Of a stretch of 64,000 bases of DNA, positions 47,401 through 57,199 are shown one piece after another (within the stretch, counting starts at the first letter, position 1; every line of letters starts with the position of its first letter). The stretch covers positions 5,413,132 through 5,477,131 of the forward strand of contig JAJEKV010000011.1 of the NCBI GenBank assembly GCA_021234155.1, in the 5' to 3' direction. Both the position numbers and the translations under genes were made by a program. The stretch comes from Isoetes taiwanensis (lineage: Eukaryota; Streptophyta; Lycopodiopsida; Isoetales; Isoetaceae). Under the pieces are notes generated by a model. That model worked only from the letters and a program-made list of their open reading frames with translations. It was not told the origin of the DNA and searched no databases.

Positions 47401-47620
47401 ACTTGGCGGTGTTTTAGAGGCTAACCTCTGCCTCTATTGTGGACGGGCTGGCCACATTGCTTGTGGATGTCCTATTAAGCGATCAAACCATTCAAGCCCC
47501 GTCCGAGTAGTAGGAGTCTCTCGACAGTTGCCTGACATTCCTTCAACTCCTCCCACATGTGACGAAGGTTTTATTCCCTCGGACAACGTCAGTAAATGCA
47601 ATGCAATCTCTATCTTTTGA
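44477..47620 (+). repeat. Array unit 6 (short)
   Basis: The LTR is 46,448-46,951 and gag starts at 47,034. The zinc knuckle is near 47,433-47,477 in a 96-codon open frame. Its length equals that of unit 4 and differs from unit 2 by 2 bp. Confidence 0.88.
46448..46951 (+). mobile_element. LTR of array unit 6
   Basis: Heat-shock element at 46,650-46,677 and TATATAAG at 46,749-46,756. The predicted start ATTCCGGTTCAA is at 46,781-46,792. The perfect complementary primer site is at 46,954-46,965, two bases beyond the LTR end. Confidence 0.88.
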
Positions 47621-50600
47621 ATGCTTTTCTCCACCCTATTGGGTGATGCTCTCTCTTTTTTCTGCTATGTTCTTCTTCTTATGTTTCTATCGCTCCTATT
47701 GTTGGGGGACTTGTTGTTGTGAGGCTTATCTCGTCACTGCCATGCATATTTGATTTTCTCTAACCATTCACGGGTGTTTTTTAGGGTTCTTTGTGTTGCT
47801 TGCAGGTTTTACGCCGTCTTCCGAGGTCCTCTTTTTTGGCTTCGCCATCGACCCATCTCCGCCGGTTCTCGGGCAACACATTCAAGGTTCTTTGGCGACC
47901 ATTTCTCATTAGGGTTTTCCTCGAAAACCCGAAAGGGCGGGGTTTTTTATCCCGATGAGAAGTTGTCGCCATTACCCTTCTATACTGCCTGTGCACATTT
48001 CTTTTTTTTCGGGGCTGCTAAGATAGGCTTTTCATTCATCTCAGCAGTTTTTTCTACAATGGTATAGGGTGGATAGCTGTACATCGCAAGCTACTCAAAA
48101 AATGAAAAACATAGGGAATATCCAGTTATAACACTTGGATCCCAAATAAAATTGTGTGCTACAGATGTTGGCTAGTGTACCTGCCGAGAGCTTATCGCCG
48201 GGATTAAAAAACCCCGCCCTTTCGGGTTTTCGAGGAAAAACCCTAGCGATAAAATCTCGGCAAGGGACTTGGACAACGTAGGGTCGCTAAACGTTCCCAC
48301 AAAAAGACCCATGCTCCACAGAGAATACCGAAGTCGTGCATCACCCCTGGACCTGCACATCACCAACAAAAAAACTAATAGAGAAAAAACCTCGAAAAGC
48401 TAGGGGCTAGTCACGCGTGCCACGCGACAAAAAACAACATTTACACCTCGAAAAAGCGAGGGGCTGGTCGCAGCGTGCAATGCGTGACAATTATAATATG
48501 AACATATAAACAACAATTTTAGGGGAGGAGGGTGGGAGCCATGGATACTGCTGAGAGATGAGAAAGTGCCGATGAAACGTCGATGAAGAACTCTGCAATA
48601 AATAGCAATCCCCCAACCTGATGAACGACCTAAAAATGTATATGATGCATGCATGTGACGCACATAATGCATGCGTGCTCGTCTTGTGCAAGAATCTCGA
48701 TCTGCTACGTGAATCGATGACATTGGTGAAAGGTGTTTTAAGATTTTACAAGATAACATTGTGGACACGTTTGTTCTCATATTTGTGTTGATAAACAATT
48801 TAATATTTGACAATATTGAGGCATTGTATTATATGATGAAATGGAAAAACTAGAGCAAAGAAACATATCGCATTTGTATTTCTGACTTGGAGCAAGCCCG
48901 ATGACACACAAATGGACAAATTGGATGATTCAAGAGCATTGGCTGAATCAAGGTGAGTACCATGGATCCATCTTTGTCGATTATTGGTCCACGGGGGCTG
49001 CGATTCTATTAGGGTTCTACACTCTTTCAATAAATATAGGGTTTGGCCTTGAAGAATGTTTTAGGGTGCTACATTTTGTTTGAGATCCTACATATATGTT
49101 TAGGCCATGGCTTTAACATTCTCACCTTTGTTTGGCTTTCATCATGGGATGCCCGGGTTGATGAATATTGGCAAAAAAAATCAAGTGGACAATCTTGCTT
49201 AGAAAAGAAGTGTAAAGCATGGAAGATCCACACATCGATGGCGTTGGCATGTTTATTTTATCTTCAACAAGCTAATCAAGCTTGGAAAATTTATGCATAT
49301 TTGTCCATCAGATTTTTGTGGTCTACTGATGCATTAGCTATCTTGTATTGGTGAAATGATGGCTACTTAATATACTAGAATGATTTAATATACTGGAATG
49401 ATTTGTAGAATGGCTATTTAAACATGTGAAATGCATAGATGGCTTATGTGATTGTGTCAAGATATCGAATAATGTGTTATGTGTTGAGCCATGTGATTAT
49501 TTTAGTTTTGAAAGTAAAATTATGAGCAAAGTACTAATTGTATAGAGAGGTCATACGTATTGTGACTACAATAGTTGGCTTGTATATGAATACTTTGTAT
49601 TAGTGAAATGATGGCTACTTAATATACTGAATGATTTAATATACTAGAATGATTTGTAGAATGGCTATTTAAACATGTGAAATGCATAGATGGCTTATGT
49701 TATTGTGTCTTAGTATCTGAATAATGTGTTATGTGCTGCGCCATGTGATTATTTTAGTTTCTGAAAGTAAAATTATGAGCAGTACTAATTGTATAGAGGT
49801 CATACGTATTGTGACTACAATAGTTGACTTGTATATGAATATTATGGAAGTGTGACGATCATAAAGGTATTTATATCATACGAGCGGTATACTCGTATAT
49901 GGTCATCACACGAATGCAAAAGGGTAGTTGCACAGAGCAGGGTTTGAACTCGCAAACTTTTAGTTGGGAGTCAAGCACTTTTGCCAAGTGCTCTACCAAT
50001 ACTCATTGAAGACATTCCCTCACGTTTTTCTCATATGAAGCGCTGTTTCTAGGAGGTTCTAGAACATTCTAGAACCTACATGTATGCATGACATTTGGCG
50101 TGATCTCATCCATTGAGTGGCGCAATCGACCGTTGGCATAGATATATAAGGAGGCACCTCCTTCTTGTCGAACCATTAGGTTCAACGCCGATCTTGAGCC
50201 TTCTAGGCATCCGTCTCGTGTTCCGCTTGCCTTTGGGTCATTATACTCTTGATTCTGTTCATATATCATATTCTTCGTCGATCTTGGCATTTTCTTGTAT
50301 ATTTTCCACGTATTTTCCTTGTTTTTGCGTGAGGTTCATGACCGGTTTGAACGGAATCCCTTACCGATTCTTGCACGCTTTCGATCCTAAGGATTTCTTT
50401 ATCCATATTGGGCGATTCTTGTCTCTATGGAGGAGATTTCATCCTTATTACAACAGGTCCAACAATTTGTTCAACTATGCCGGCAGATTGCGGTTGGATA
50501 ATAAGGAGCTCTAGGAATAGGTAGCTTCTCATGAGTTCGACCTCTAGCTCAGAGAGGAGGTCATCGAACCTAAGATCAGCCTGCCGGGGAAAAATTTGAT

Positions 50601-50994
50601 GGCGCTTAGATCCAAGCTCAGAGGTTTTTTAATAAGATTTGGCTTGTTATTGGCTCCATCTTCATAGGTATCTTACAGATCGGGAACAAGTCGGACTAGT
50701 TGTCTCTCTGCTTTCTGGGTCAGCCTTGAGTTGGTTTGCCCCCTTGCTAGAGAAAGGGGCTCGCGAGTTGCAAAATTTTGCTTTATTTACTGCTGAACTT
50801 GGCGGTGTTTTAGAGGCTAACCTCTACCTCTATTGTGGACGGGCTGGCCACATTGCTTGTGGATGTCCTATTAAGCGATCAAACCATTCAAGCCCCGTCC
50901 GAGTAGTAGGAGTCTCTCGACAGTTGCCTGACATTCCTTCAACTCCTCCCACATGTGACGAAGGTTTTATTCCCTCGGACAACGTCAGTAAAGA
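47621..50994 (+). repeat. Array unit 7 (long), continuous with the full retrotransposon
   Basis: The internal duplication is present (49.35-49.85 kb). The LTR is 49,851-50,343 and gag starts at 50,427. In the other units the gag frame ends soon after GTCAGTAAA by joining ATGCTTTTCTCC. Here it continues into protease, so this unit carries the original junction. Confidence 0.88.
49851..50343 (+). mobile_element. 5' LTR of the retrotransposon (array unit 7)
   Basis: It starts TGTGACGATC directly after GGAAG. The heat-shock element is at 50,047-50,074 and TATATAAG at 50,143-50,150. The predicted start is ATTAGGTTCAA near 50,175. It ends near CATGAC, followed by a degenerate primer site (GTTTGAACGGAAT). 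Its length is close to that of the 3' LTR (about 491 bp). Confidence 0.87.
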
Positions 50995-50998
50995 ATTT
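50427..50998 (+). pseudogene. gag (capsid/nucleocapsid) remnant of the chromodomain element
   Basis: The frame begins MEEISSLLQQ in intact units, a Gln/Leu-rich segment, and is interrupted by TAG 30 codons later. It resumes with a capsid-like block; intact units read LPEKFDGARSKLRGF there, and here LLSGSALSWFAPLLEKGA lies near 50,715-50,768. The frame then jumps to a CCHC zinc knuckle (YCGRAGHIACGCP, near 50,834-50,872). The usual stretch between capsid and knuckle is missing, so an internal deletion predates amplification. The nucleocapsid knuckle binds RNA in this family. Confidence 0.82.
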
Positions 50999-51400
50999 TT
51001 TATCTCTATTTCATTGGAGTCGGAGGTTGGAAGGATAGAGACGCTGGCGCAACTTGATTGTGGTGCGAATGCCTGCTTCATGGATAATATGTTCGCTACT
51101 AAGCACGCCATTCCTAGAAGAGCATCCTAGCTCTGTTAATGTGATTGATGGGCGTGAGATCTCTTCAGGTGCAGTCACAGAATGTATTGCATCTCTTCAT
51201 GTTTTGTTCGAGGGAGCTTCTTGTAGCATTTCCTTCAATCTCATCGCTAGTCCACATGCGCCAGTAGTCGGGTCTGCCCTGGTTCAAGCTACATAACCCA
51301 CAGATTGATTGGCATACTAGATCCTTTCGGTTTGCTGGTTCGAACTCTAGTTCCGGGGCTGATTTCATAGAGTTTGTTTTTCCTCAACATTCAGATAGAG
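50999..51400 (+). pseudogene. Aspartic protease remnant of the chromodomain element
   Basis: The catalytic region reads LAQLDCGANACFMD near 51,043-51,084, a variant of the DSGA-type active site. A frameshift follows. The downstream landmark GLPWFKLHNPQIDW near 51,270-51,312 is the conserved end of Ty3/gypsy protease. At least two frameshifts separate these blocks. Confidence 0.8.
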
Positions 51401-51408
51401 GACAAGTT

Positions 51409-52442
51409 GTGTTGAATGATCTCATCTTTCAACATCACATCAAGTTTTACTTGAAGGATGGACAAAGCTTCTTACGAAGGAAGAAGTACACCACAACTAA
51501 GGACTGGAGTCCACTGGAGGGATTGCGCTTCCTTAAATCTGTTCCCGATACTTGTTTCATAGAACGTGCTGAGCAACTTCCTCTCAAAAATCCTAAGGAG
51601 TCCAAGCAGAAAAAAAGTACCCCAGTGACATCCCTGAAAGCCATTAAAAATGGAATTTCCTCAGGCTTTAAGTACTTCTTAGAAGAAGACCAGATGTGGT
51701 GGAGAAATTTCTTTCTTGAACAGAAAATTGTTTTGCAAAACCTAGCTTTACGACAGTTGCAAGAACCGTTTCAATGGCCTAACACCTTTCAGCAACCCGA
51801 GAACCAGGCAGGTCCTAGCAATGCTGCAATGGCACCTGTAGTAGAGGAAGACGAGGACCGAGTCATGTACCTCGGACCAAGATGCAGGAATGAGCCTCAA
51901 GGTAATGTCACAGAAATTGCTAAAGGTATGCTGATTACTCTTCCAACTGAGGAGGATGACAAAAGTCGACCTTTTTGGATAGCAAAAGTACTTGACACAG
52001 TCAAGGAGGAAGGCTTAGTAACTAAACTCAAGATTTATTGGCTTGCAACACGTTCAAAAAATGCTTTTGAAGGTAGGTATGAGTTAGAAATGAGATCTCA
52101 AGGAAAGGGGAGAAAGTCCAAGAAAGTGGGTTGTAGAGATGAGCTGAACCTAAGTGACGTGACAATATTGTGCTATGATTTTAAATTGAAATCTGATCTG
52201 ACAATCGTCTACACCAAAGAATGATCAATTTGCTTAAAAAGACTTGTAATTACGAGGAAGAGGATGATGAAGGGAGTGGTGGTAGCAGTGCTTCACCATC
52301 TGTTGATAGTGAAGAGAAAGATAACTCAAGCACTTCCTCAAGTGATAGAGAAAGAAGTGAAGCTGATGAGGGTGGCATAAATGAATATGATGACGTGCTA
52401 GATCCCTCCCTCATCACTCCTCACACCTTTGCACATAACTGA
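51409..52442 (+). CDS. Foreign ORF of unknown function inside the retrotransposon (271 aa plus acidic tail)
   Basis: An unbroken 271-codon frame (51,409-52,224) sits where reverse transcriptase should be. Early residues look basic (FYLKDGQSFLRRKKYTTTKDW). A middle block is Gln/Pro-rich. Residues about 185-270 contain PFWIAKVLDTVKEEGLVTKL, KIYWLATRSKNAFEGRY and DVTILCYDFKLKSDLTIVY, which looks like a small beta-barrel type domain. That fold assignment is a guess. The stop overlaps an ATG (ATGA at 52,221) opening a second frame to 52,442. It encodes an acidic, Ser-rich tail (EEEDDEGSGGSSASPSVDSE), so the two were probably one protein separated by a frameshift. The family is unrecognised. It is probably a captured host or DNA-transposon gene, and the frame is better preserved than the surrounding element. 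Confidence 0.55.
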
Positions 52443-52780
52443 GTCTTAGAAAAAGACTGTAAATTTTGCATGTGAATATGAAGATTTTATCTTCAAATTT
52501 TGAAAATACTACAATTCCAGTAACAGACTTCGCTTCAATCTTTTGTTAAATGTTGTATTCTTTTACATTAGAGGTTCTCTTTAAATACATACTTCAGTAA
52601 AAATCTAGTTGCATGAAAAACAGCCACTTTCACAAAGCCAATTCTCTCGTTGCATAAAAAAAATTAGTCATTACGGGGGGTCAAAATACAATTTTATGCA
52701 CCTTTTTTTACCTCATTTTACCCCTTTTTGTTAAAAAAAAAAAAGAGAATCTTTAAGGAATATTCCTTTTGCTCTCGTTT
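52443..52780. other. AT-rich spacer between the foreign ORF and integrase
   Basis: No coding signal was seen. Poly-A and poly-T runs occur near 52,650-52,745. The stretch may be the 3' untranslated part of the captured sequence. Confidence 0.4.
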
Positions 52781-52784
52781 CGAT

Positions 52785-53440
52785 GATTTGCTCCCCTTTA
52801 ATACGCAATCTTGTTCCTTGTTGTTGTTGACCGTTTTTCCAAGATGGCGCATTTCATTTCTTGCAGCACTTTTATCTCCAGTGAAGCCACGACGGTTCTC
52901 TTGCTTCGCGAGGTGGTTTGACTCCATGGCTTACCAGATAATATTGTCAGTGACCGCGGCCCCCAGTTTGTTGCCAGCTTTTGGAACCGTCTGCACCAAT
53001 CAAACACTTGAGCAGTGAATGTGATGCTTCATCAATTATCAGCAGGATGACTGGGTTGATGGCAGAATTTGCTTACAATAATTCTATCTATGCTTCCAAA
53101 GGCCAGACTCCGTTCTTCATTAATTTTGGCATGCATCCCCGGTGGTCTTTCATTTCTCCTGGATATGACTCAGTCATCCCAGCACTGAGAACAGGCTCGA
53201 GAAGCTCCGCATGCCCCAAAACAATCTTTAGCACCATCTCCTTCAGGCCCAAGCACATTATCGTTATCATACAGATCAGCACCGTCAGGATGCTCCTCAT
53301 TTTGCAGTTGGTAACCTTGTTTGGCTCTTGCGTCAGGATTTGTCGATAGCTCGCCCTTGTGACAAGCTCGACTACCGGCGCTTAGGTCCCTATCAGATTA
53401 TTGAATGAGTTGGTGATGCTGCTTTCCGTCTTGAGCTTCT
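52785..53440 (+). pseudogene. Integrase remnant with GPY module
   Basis: VVVDRFSKMAHF near 52,822-52,857 holds the first catalytic Asp of a DDE integrase. NIVSDRGPQFVASFWNRLH near 52,938-52,994 holds the second. The third (Glu) region is deleted. The frame then picks up AEFAYNNSIYASKGQTPFF near 53,065-53,121, typical of the end of the core. A shifted frame gives KLDYRRLGPYQII near 53,367-53,405, the GPY module of chromovirus integrases. Several frameshifts and stops make it inactive. Confidence 0.87.
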
Positions 53441-53465
53441 GCCATTAGTTCGACTTCAGCCTGTA

Positions 53466-53736
53466 TTGCATGTGTCTTTGTTGGAACCCTATATGGCGAA
53501 TCCATTTTCAGATCGAGTGTCTCCACCTCCACCACTAGTCGAGATGGATGATCATGAGGAATTTGAAGTTCGAGAAAATTTGGACTCCAAGTTTCTACGA
53601 CGTCGTCTTTATTATTTTGTCGATTGGGAATGTTACTCACCAAGTGATAGAACCTGAGAGCCTGCTGCGAATCTGACTAATGCTCCTGATAAAGTTGCGG
53701 AATTCCATCGACGTTACCCGAATAAGCCAAGTTAGA
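53466..53736 (+). pseudogene. C-terminal chromodomain of the retrotransposon integrase
   Basis: After VLHVSLLEPY the frame reads EEFEVRENLDSKFLRRRLYY and then FVDWECYSPSDRTREPA. One stop near 53,655 falls before NLTNAPDKVAEFHRRYPNKP. This is the usual chromodomain pattern of an initial acidic strand, the YxVxWxxY core, and a helix ending in EFHxRYPxKP. In chromoviruses this domain directs integration towards chromatin marks. Confidence 0.85.
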
Positions 53737-53773
53737 GTACTCCAGTTCCAGCTCCGAGGACTCGTCGCTGGCG

Positions 53774-53784
53774 TAAGAGGGGGA
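53774..53784 (+). other. Polypurine tract
   Basis: AAGAGGGGGA directly precedes the TG that begins the 3' LTR. This is the expected plus-strand priming site of an LTR retrotransposon. Confidence 0.7.
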
Positions 53785-54275
53785 TGATGGGTATTCATAT
53801 CATAAGAGTAGTATACTCGTATATGTCATCACACGAATGCAAAAAAATAGTTGCAAAGAGCAAGGTTTGAACTTGCAACCTTTTAGTTGAGAGTCAAGCA
53901 CCTTTACCAACCAATACTTATTGAAGATATTTCCTCATGTTTTCTTCATATGCAGAATTGTTCTTAGGAGGTTCTAAAGCATTCTAGAACCTACATACAT
54001 GCACGACACTTGGCGTGATCTCATCCATTGGAGTGGCACGATCTTGACCGTTGTCCTCGATATATAAGGAGGCACCTCCTTCTTGTCGAACCATTCTGGT
54101 TCAACGCCAGTCTTGAGCCTTCTAGGCATCTGTCTCATGTTCTTGCTTGCCTTTGGGCCATTGTACTCTTAATTTCTGTTCATATATCAGATTCTTTGCC
54201 GATCCTGGCGTATTTATTCCGTATTTCTTATATATTTTCCACGTATTTTCCTTGTTTTTGCGTAGGTTCATGACA
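53785..54275 (+). mobile_element. 3' LTR of the chromodomain retrotransposon
   Basis: It is homologous over its length to the array LTRs. It ends ATGACA before GGAAG. TATATAAG is at 54,061-54,068 and the start-site equivalent ATTCTGGTTCAA at 54,093. The heat-shock element is partly decayed (near 53,961-53,989), and the antisense tRNA-like stretch is at about 53,845-53,935. It is clearly more diverged from the array LTRs than they are from each other, so the insertion is older than the amplification. Confidence 0.88.
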
Positions 54276-54280
54276 GGAAG

Positions 54281-55700
54281 TAGATAAACCGGATCTATTG
54301 GGCATTAGGCTTATTGCATGCACCAGCTACAGAAAATTACTAGGGGCTGATGGAAGATAAGAGCAAAATATGCATGCATATGCAACTATTTTGAGGACAG
54401 TGTAACAATATGGAAGAGCAGGTGCAATATAACATATGATAATTGTTTATAGTTTCTTCTTGATTGTAACTTTGGAATGTATTCACCTACTATAGAAAAT
54501 GGTTTAGGTTTCTTTTACATATAAGAGTCCAGATCTGGTAAGATAAGGAAATGATGGAGTACGGGAGCAAAATAGGCATGCATTTGCTACTATTATATGC
54601 CGTGACAGTAGGCTAAATAAGAACAGCATATCAATTATGACATTTGGAAGCCAAGCTATGCTACCTATGTATTAGATAAGAAGTAATATTTCTTAGAATT
54701 TAAACTTGGTATTATTATGATTTCCAGCAGTGTGAAGGGGGGTAACCTTAGAGGACCCCATGGCGCCTGCTAGTAGCTTAGGCTCTTACCCATGAACTTG
54801 GCTAATCATCTTTTGGTTGTACTGCAGGTAATAGGGTCCTCTGCTCTCTGTTGTGTTTTCAATGCATGATGACTTTGAAATGTTTGGGCTTTGCTATTAC
54901 TTATAGTGGAGCAACAATGATTACATTTGGAAACTTGCTATGATGATTGTATTTTTGGTGGTATATCCACTATTTATGAGGTAAATTATACTCATTTGAA
55001 TATTTTGAAGCCCCTACTGGAATAATGAAAATTTCGAATGGCAAAAACTGATATACGTTTTGTTCTTCATAAAGTATTGAATATAAAACATATGGAAAGG
55101 AAAATTTGTTTAATGCTAAAAGATGTAACCAGGTCTATGTCTTAATGCATATACGCCTTTATGCATTGAAAGCTGCAAATTGAATCTTGATTTAGATAAA
55201 GGTCTTGATTAAGATTAATCAAACTTAAGGGATTTTTTTTTTCTTTCTTCTTATAGACATATACATGTAAGTGCATTAGATCGGATCTAATATATGGTTC
55301 ATATTCTAATTCAAAGGTATGTGATATTTGACCTTTTGACATCATCCCTATGATTAAATCCACACCACATGGCTCTAGTTCGTTAGATATATTTCAAGAC
55401 ATGGATGTCCATCATATTGTAAGTAACAACAACATCTCTTTAAACTATTTTGTTACTCATGGCTCTTGTAGAATCTGCTCATGCGTCTTCTGCTTTCTGT
55501 TGTGTTTTCAATGCATGATGACTTTGAAACGTTTGGGCTTTGCTATTATTTATAGTGGAGCAACAATAATTACATTTGGAAACTTGCTATGATGATTGTA
55601 TTTTTAGTGGTATATCCACTATTTATGAGGTAAATTATAGTCATTTTAATATCTTGAAGCCGTTACTGGAATAATGAAAATTTTGAATGGCCAAAACTTT
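54281..55700. repeat. AT-rich DNA with a 190-bp direct duplication
   Basis: A block at about 54,848-55,040, containing AATGCATGATGACTTTGAAA and GTGGTATATCCACTATTTAT, is repeated at 55,495-55,690 with few differences. The distance is about 650 bp. No gene was seen. The 80-codon frame across the second copy is not recognised. Confidence 0.75.
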
Positions 55701-55849
55701 TTTTTTTTTTGGAGGAAACAGAGGTACCACTTTTTTATTTTTTGAAATAAGAGTACATGCAACAACACAGGAGGAGATTACTATAGGAGCTCACACCTCA
55801 ACTTCTTCATCTCCTCCAGGCGTGGTTATTTACCAAGTGGGTGGAAGCA

Positions 55850-56320
55850 CGCGCGTTTAGGGAAGACACGGCTAATAATGTGGGCCATATTCTTATATGA
55901 GAAAATATCATCACACGTTTTACCTACCCTTTGGACTTGGTCAGTGATAGAGGTAAGCATTTTCTTAATGATACTATTGAAGCTTTAACGGGGTGAAATA
56001 GAAAGACAACTCCATATCACCCACGTGCAAACGGCTAGGTGGGGCGAACAAATAAAATCCTATGTACCCTATTTACCAAAATCTGCAATGCCAACCGCAC
56101 AGATTCGGATAAACGCCTTTTCGATGCGTTGTGGGCCTACTGCATTGCACATAAAGTTACTACAAATGCTACACCTTTTAAATTAGTATATGGGTAAAAA
56201 GCTATAGTTCCTATTGAGTTAGAGCTCCCATCCCTGAGAATTGCCATTAAACATACGGGGATGGTAGTTTGCAAGCAAGATTAGAACATTTAGATGAAAG
56301 CAGACTATATGCTTATATTC
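55850..56320 (+). pseudogene. Integrase fragment of a second Ty3/gypsy element
   Basis: The frame reads DLVSDRGKHFLND near 55,936-55,974, then TTPYHPRANG near 56,009. RTDSDKRLFDALWAYCIAHK lies near 56,098-56,157 and TNATPFKLVYG near 56,163, followed by PIELELPSLRIAIKH. These are integrase core and C-terminal motifs of plant Ty3/gypsy elements. Stops occur after LTG, ANG and VYG. It is a different lineage from the chromodomain element. Confidence 0.87.
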
Positions 56321-56671
56321 AAGTTTCTTCACATATTTATGCAGATAAAAAGGCATGTTCTTGGATTGACCTTTTTCTGCTTCCGGAAATAGCTTGCTAA
56401 GAAAAGACAAGATAAAGCAGGTAGATGGGAATCGGAAATGAATAATTAGGTGGCCTTTTTGTGAGATTCGAGGTGTTCTATGCAGTTCCAGATCAATTCA
56501 GGAAGACTTGGGCGACAGTTCTTGGCTGTAAGCTCGAACCCAGTTATCAGCCATGTTTGTAATATATATTCTTTAAGCCGATATTATTATGTTTCCCCCT
56601 TATAGGTTCTATATATCCTTGCCACTAGATCCTTGATAGCTTGAATCGTTCCCCCGAGTCGCTTCGTATCA
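56316..56671. repeat. Left copy of a 355-bp direct repeat (retroelement-derived)
   Basis: This copy starts in the integrase tail (CAAGTTTCTTCACATATTTA) and ends CGTATCA at 56,671. The same sequence recurs at 58,741-59,094 ending CATATCA, 2.4 kb downstream. The minus-strand gag below lies between the copies. They may be LTR or near-LTR sequence of the same gypsy family. Confidence 0.8.
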
Positions 56672-56702
56672 GGTCCTTCCCTTCTTTCAGTCGATCGACC
56701 CC

Positions 56703-56785
56703 GATCGCTCTATAAATCTGAAAGAAATTTCTGAAAGATAATCAAAAGGGGTTGACGAAATTTCTTTCAAATTTATAGAGCGATC
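56703..56785. repeat. 29-bp inverted repeat, near-perfect hairpin
   Basis: The arm at 56,703-56,731 (starting GATCGCTCTATAAAT) pairs with 56,757-56,785 (ending ATTTATAGAGCGATC) at 28 of 29 positions. The loop is 25 bases. The age suggested by surrounding decay makes this degree of pairing notable. It could be a small foldback element or a transcript hairpin. Confidence 0.8.
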
Positions 56786-57199
56786 TCTTCTTAAGAGGTG
56801 TCCTTGTCCTTCTCTTCTTAAGGACAATCTCATTTCCCTGGGAATGTTCTTTTTTTGATCCTTCAAGACATGCCCCGCACTTGAACAGGAAAATATCCAT
56901 GCTGATCCATCAAGCAGGCGTCCCTCACTTGAACAGTCATGGCATTCCCAGCCCTCTTAGATGTTCCAGGTAGGTTTCCCCCACTAGGACAGAAAGTAAA
57001 TTCCTTTCTAGGCATCCAAGTTAAATATTCCCAAATAACTTGAGCAAGAAAGATAATTTTCTTCCGTTAGGAAGCAATAAAAGAATTTTATTGTATTCAA
57101 ATAAATGGCACATATTCAAGCAGTTATACGCAGCCTACTAAAACATAAACCAAATCAAGATTAATGACCGATAGTTAATCGGCTTCTCTCAGACTCACT

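Larger units (their letters stand above)
28095..50994. repeat. Tandem array of seven 3.14-3.37 kb units containing LTR and gag sequence
   Basis: The same start (ATGCTTTTCTCCACCCTATT) recurs at 28,095, 31,444, 34,590, 37,958, 41,102, 44,477 and 47,621. Unit lengths are 3,349, 3,146, 3,368, 3,144, 3,375, 3,144 and 3,374 bp. Long and short units alternate without exception. The difference is an internal duplication of about 240 bp in the AT-rich segment upstream of the LTR. Each unit contains, in order, two hairpins in opposite orientation, a duplicated block with palindromes, a short open frame ending at a splice-donor-like GTGAGT, AT-rich DNA, a complete LTR and the 5' part of a gag gene. The last unit continues into the remainder of the retrotransposon. 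Confidence 0.93.
49851..54275 (+). mobile_element. Chromodomain Ty3/gypsy retrotransposon (Tf1/sushi-like), internally rearranged
   Basis: The element is 4.4 kb and bounded by GGAAG on both sides (49,846-49,850 and 54,276-54,280), a 5-bp target-site duplication. Order: 5' LTR, primer site, gag with CCHC knuckle, protease, an unrelated ORF, integrase, chromodomain, polypurine tract, 3' LTR. Reverse transcriptase and RNase H are missing. Protein order and the chromodomain place it among chromoviruses. The gag start, the integrase core and the lack of a tRNA-complementary primer site fit the Tf1/sushi group (inference). Many frameshifts show it is not autonomous. Related LTRs in the upstream units are parts of the amplified array, not independent insertions. 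Confidence 0.88.

Noticed and set aside
28095-50994. Seven independent LTR insertions, or a cluster of solo LTRs
   Set aside because: All LTRs share the same flank, the same GGAAG and the same internal junctions. Only the last has an outgoing element, so this is tandem amplification.
28095-50994. CRISPR-like or bacterial repeat system
   Set aside because: Units are kilobase-sized with LTR and gag sequence, and the whole window is eukaryotic plant DNA.
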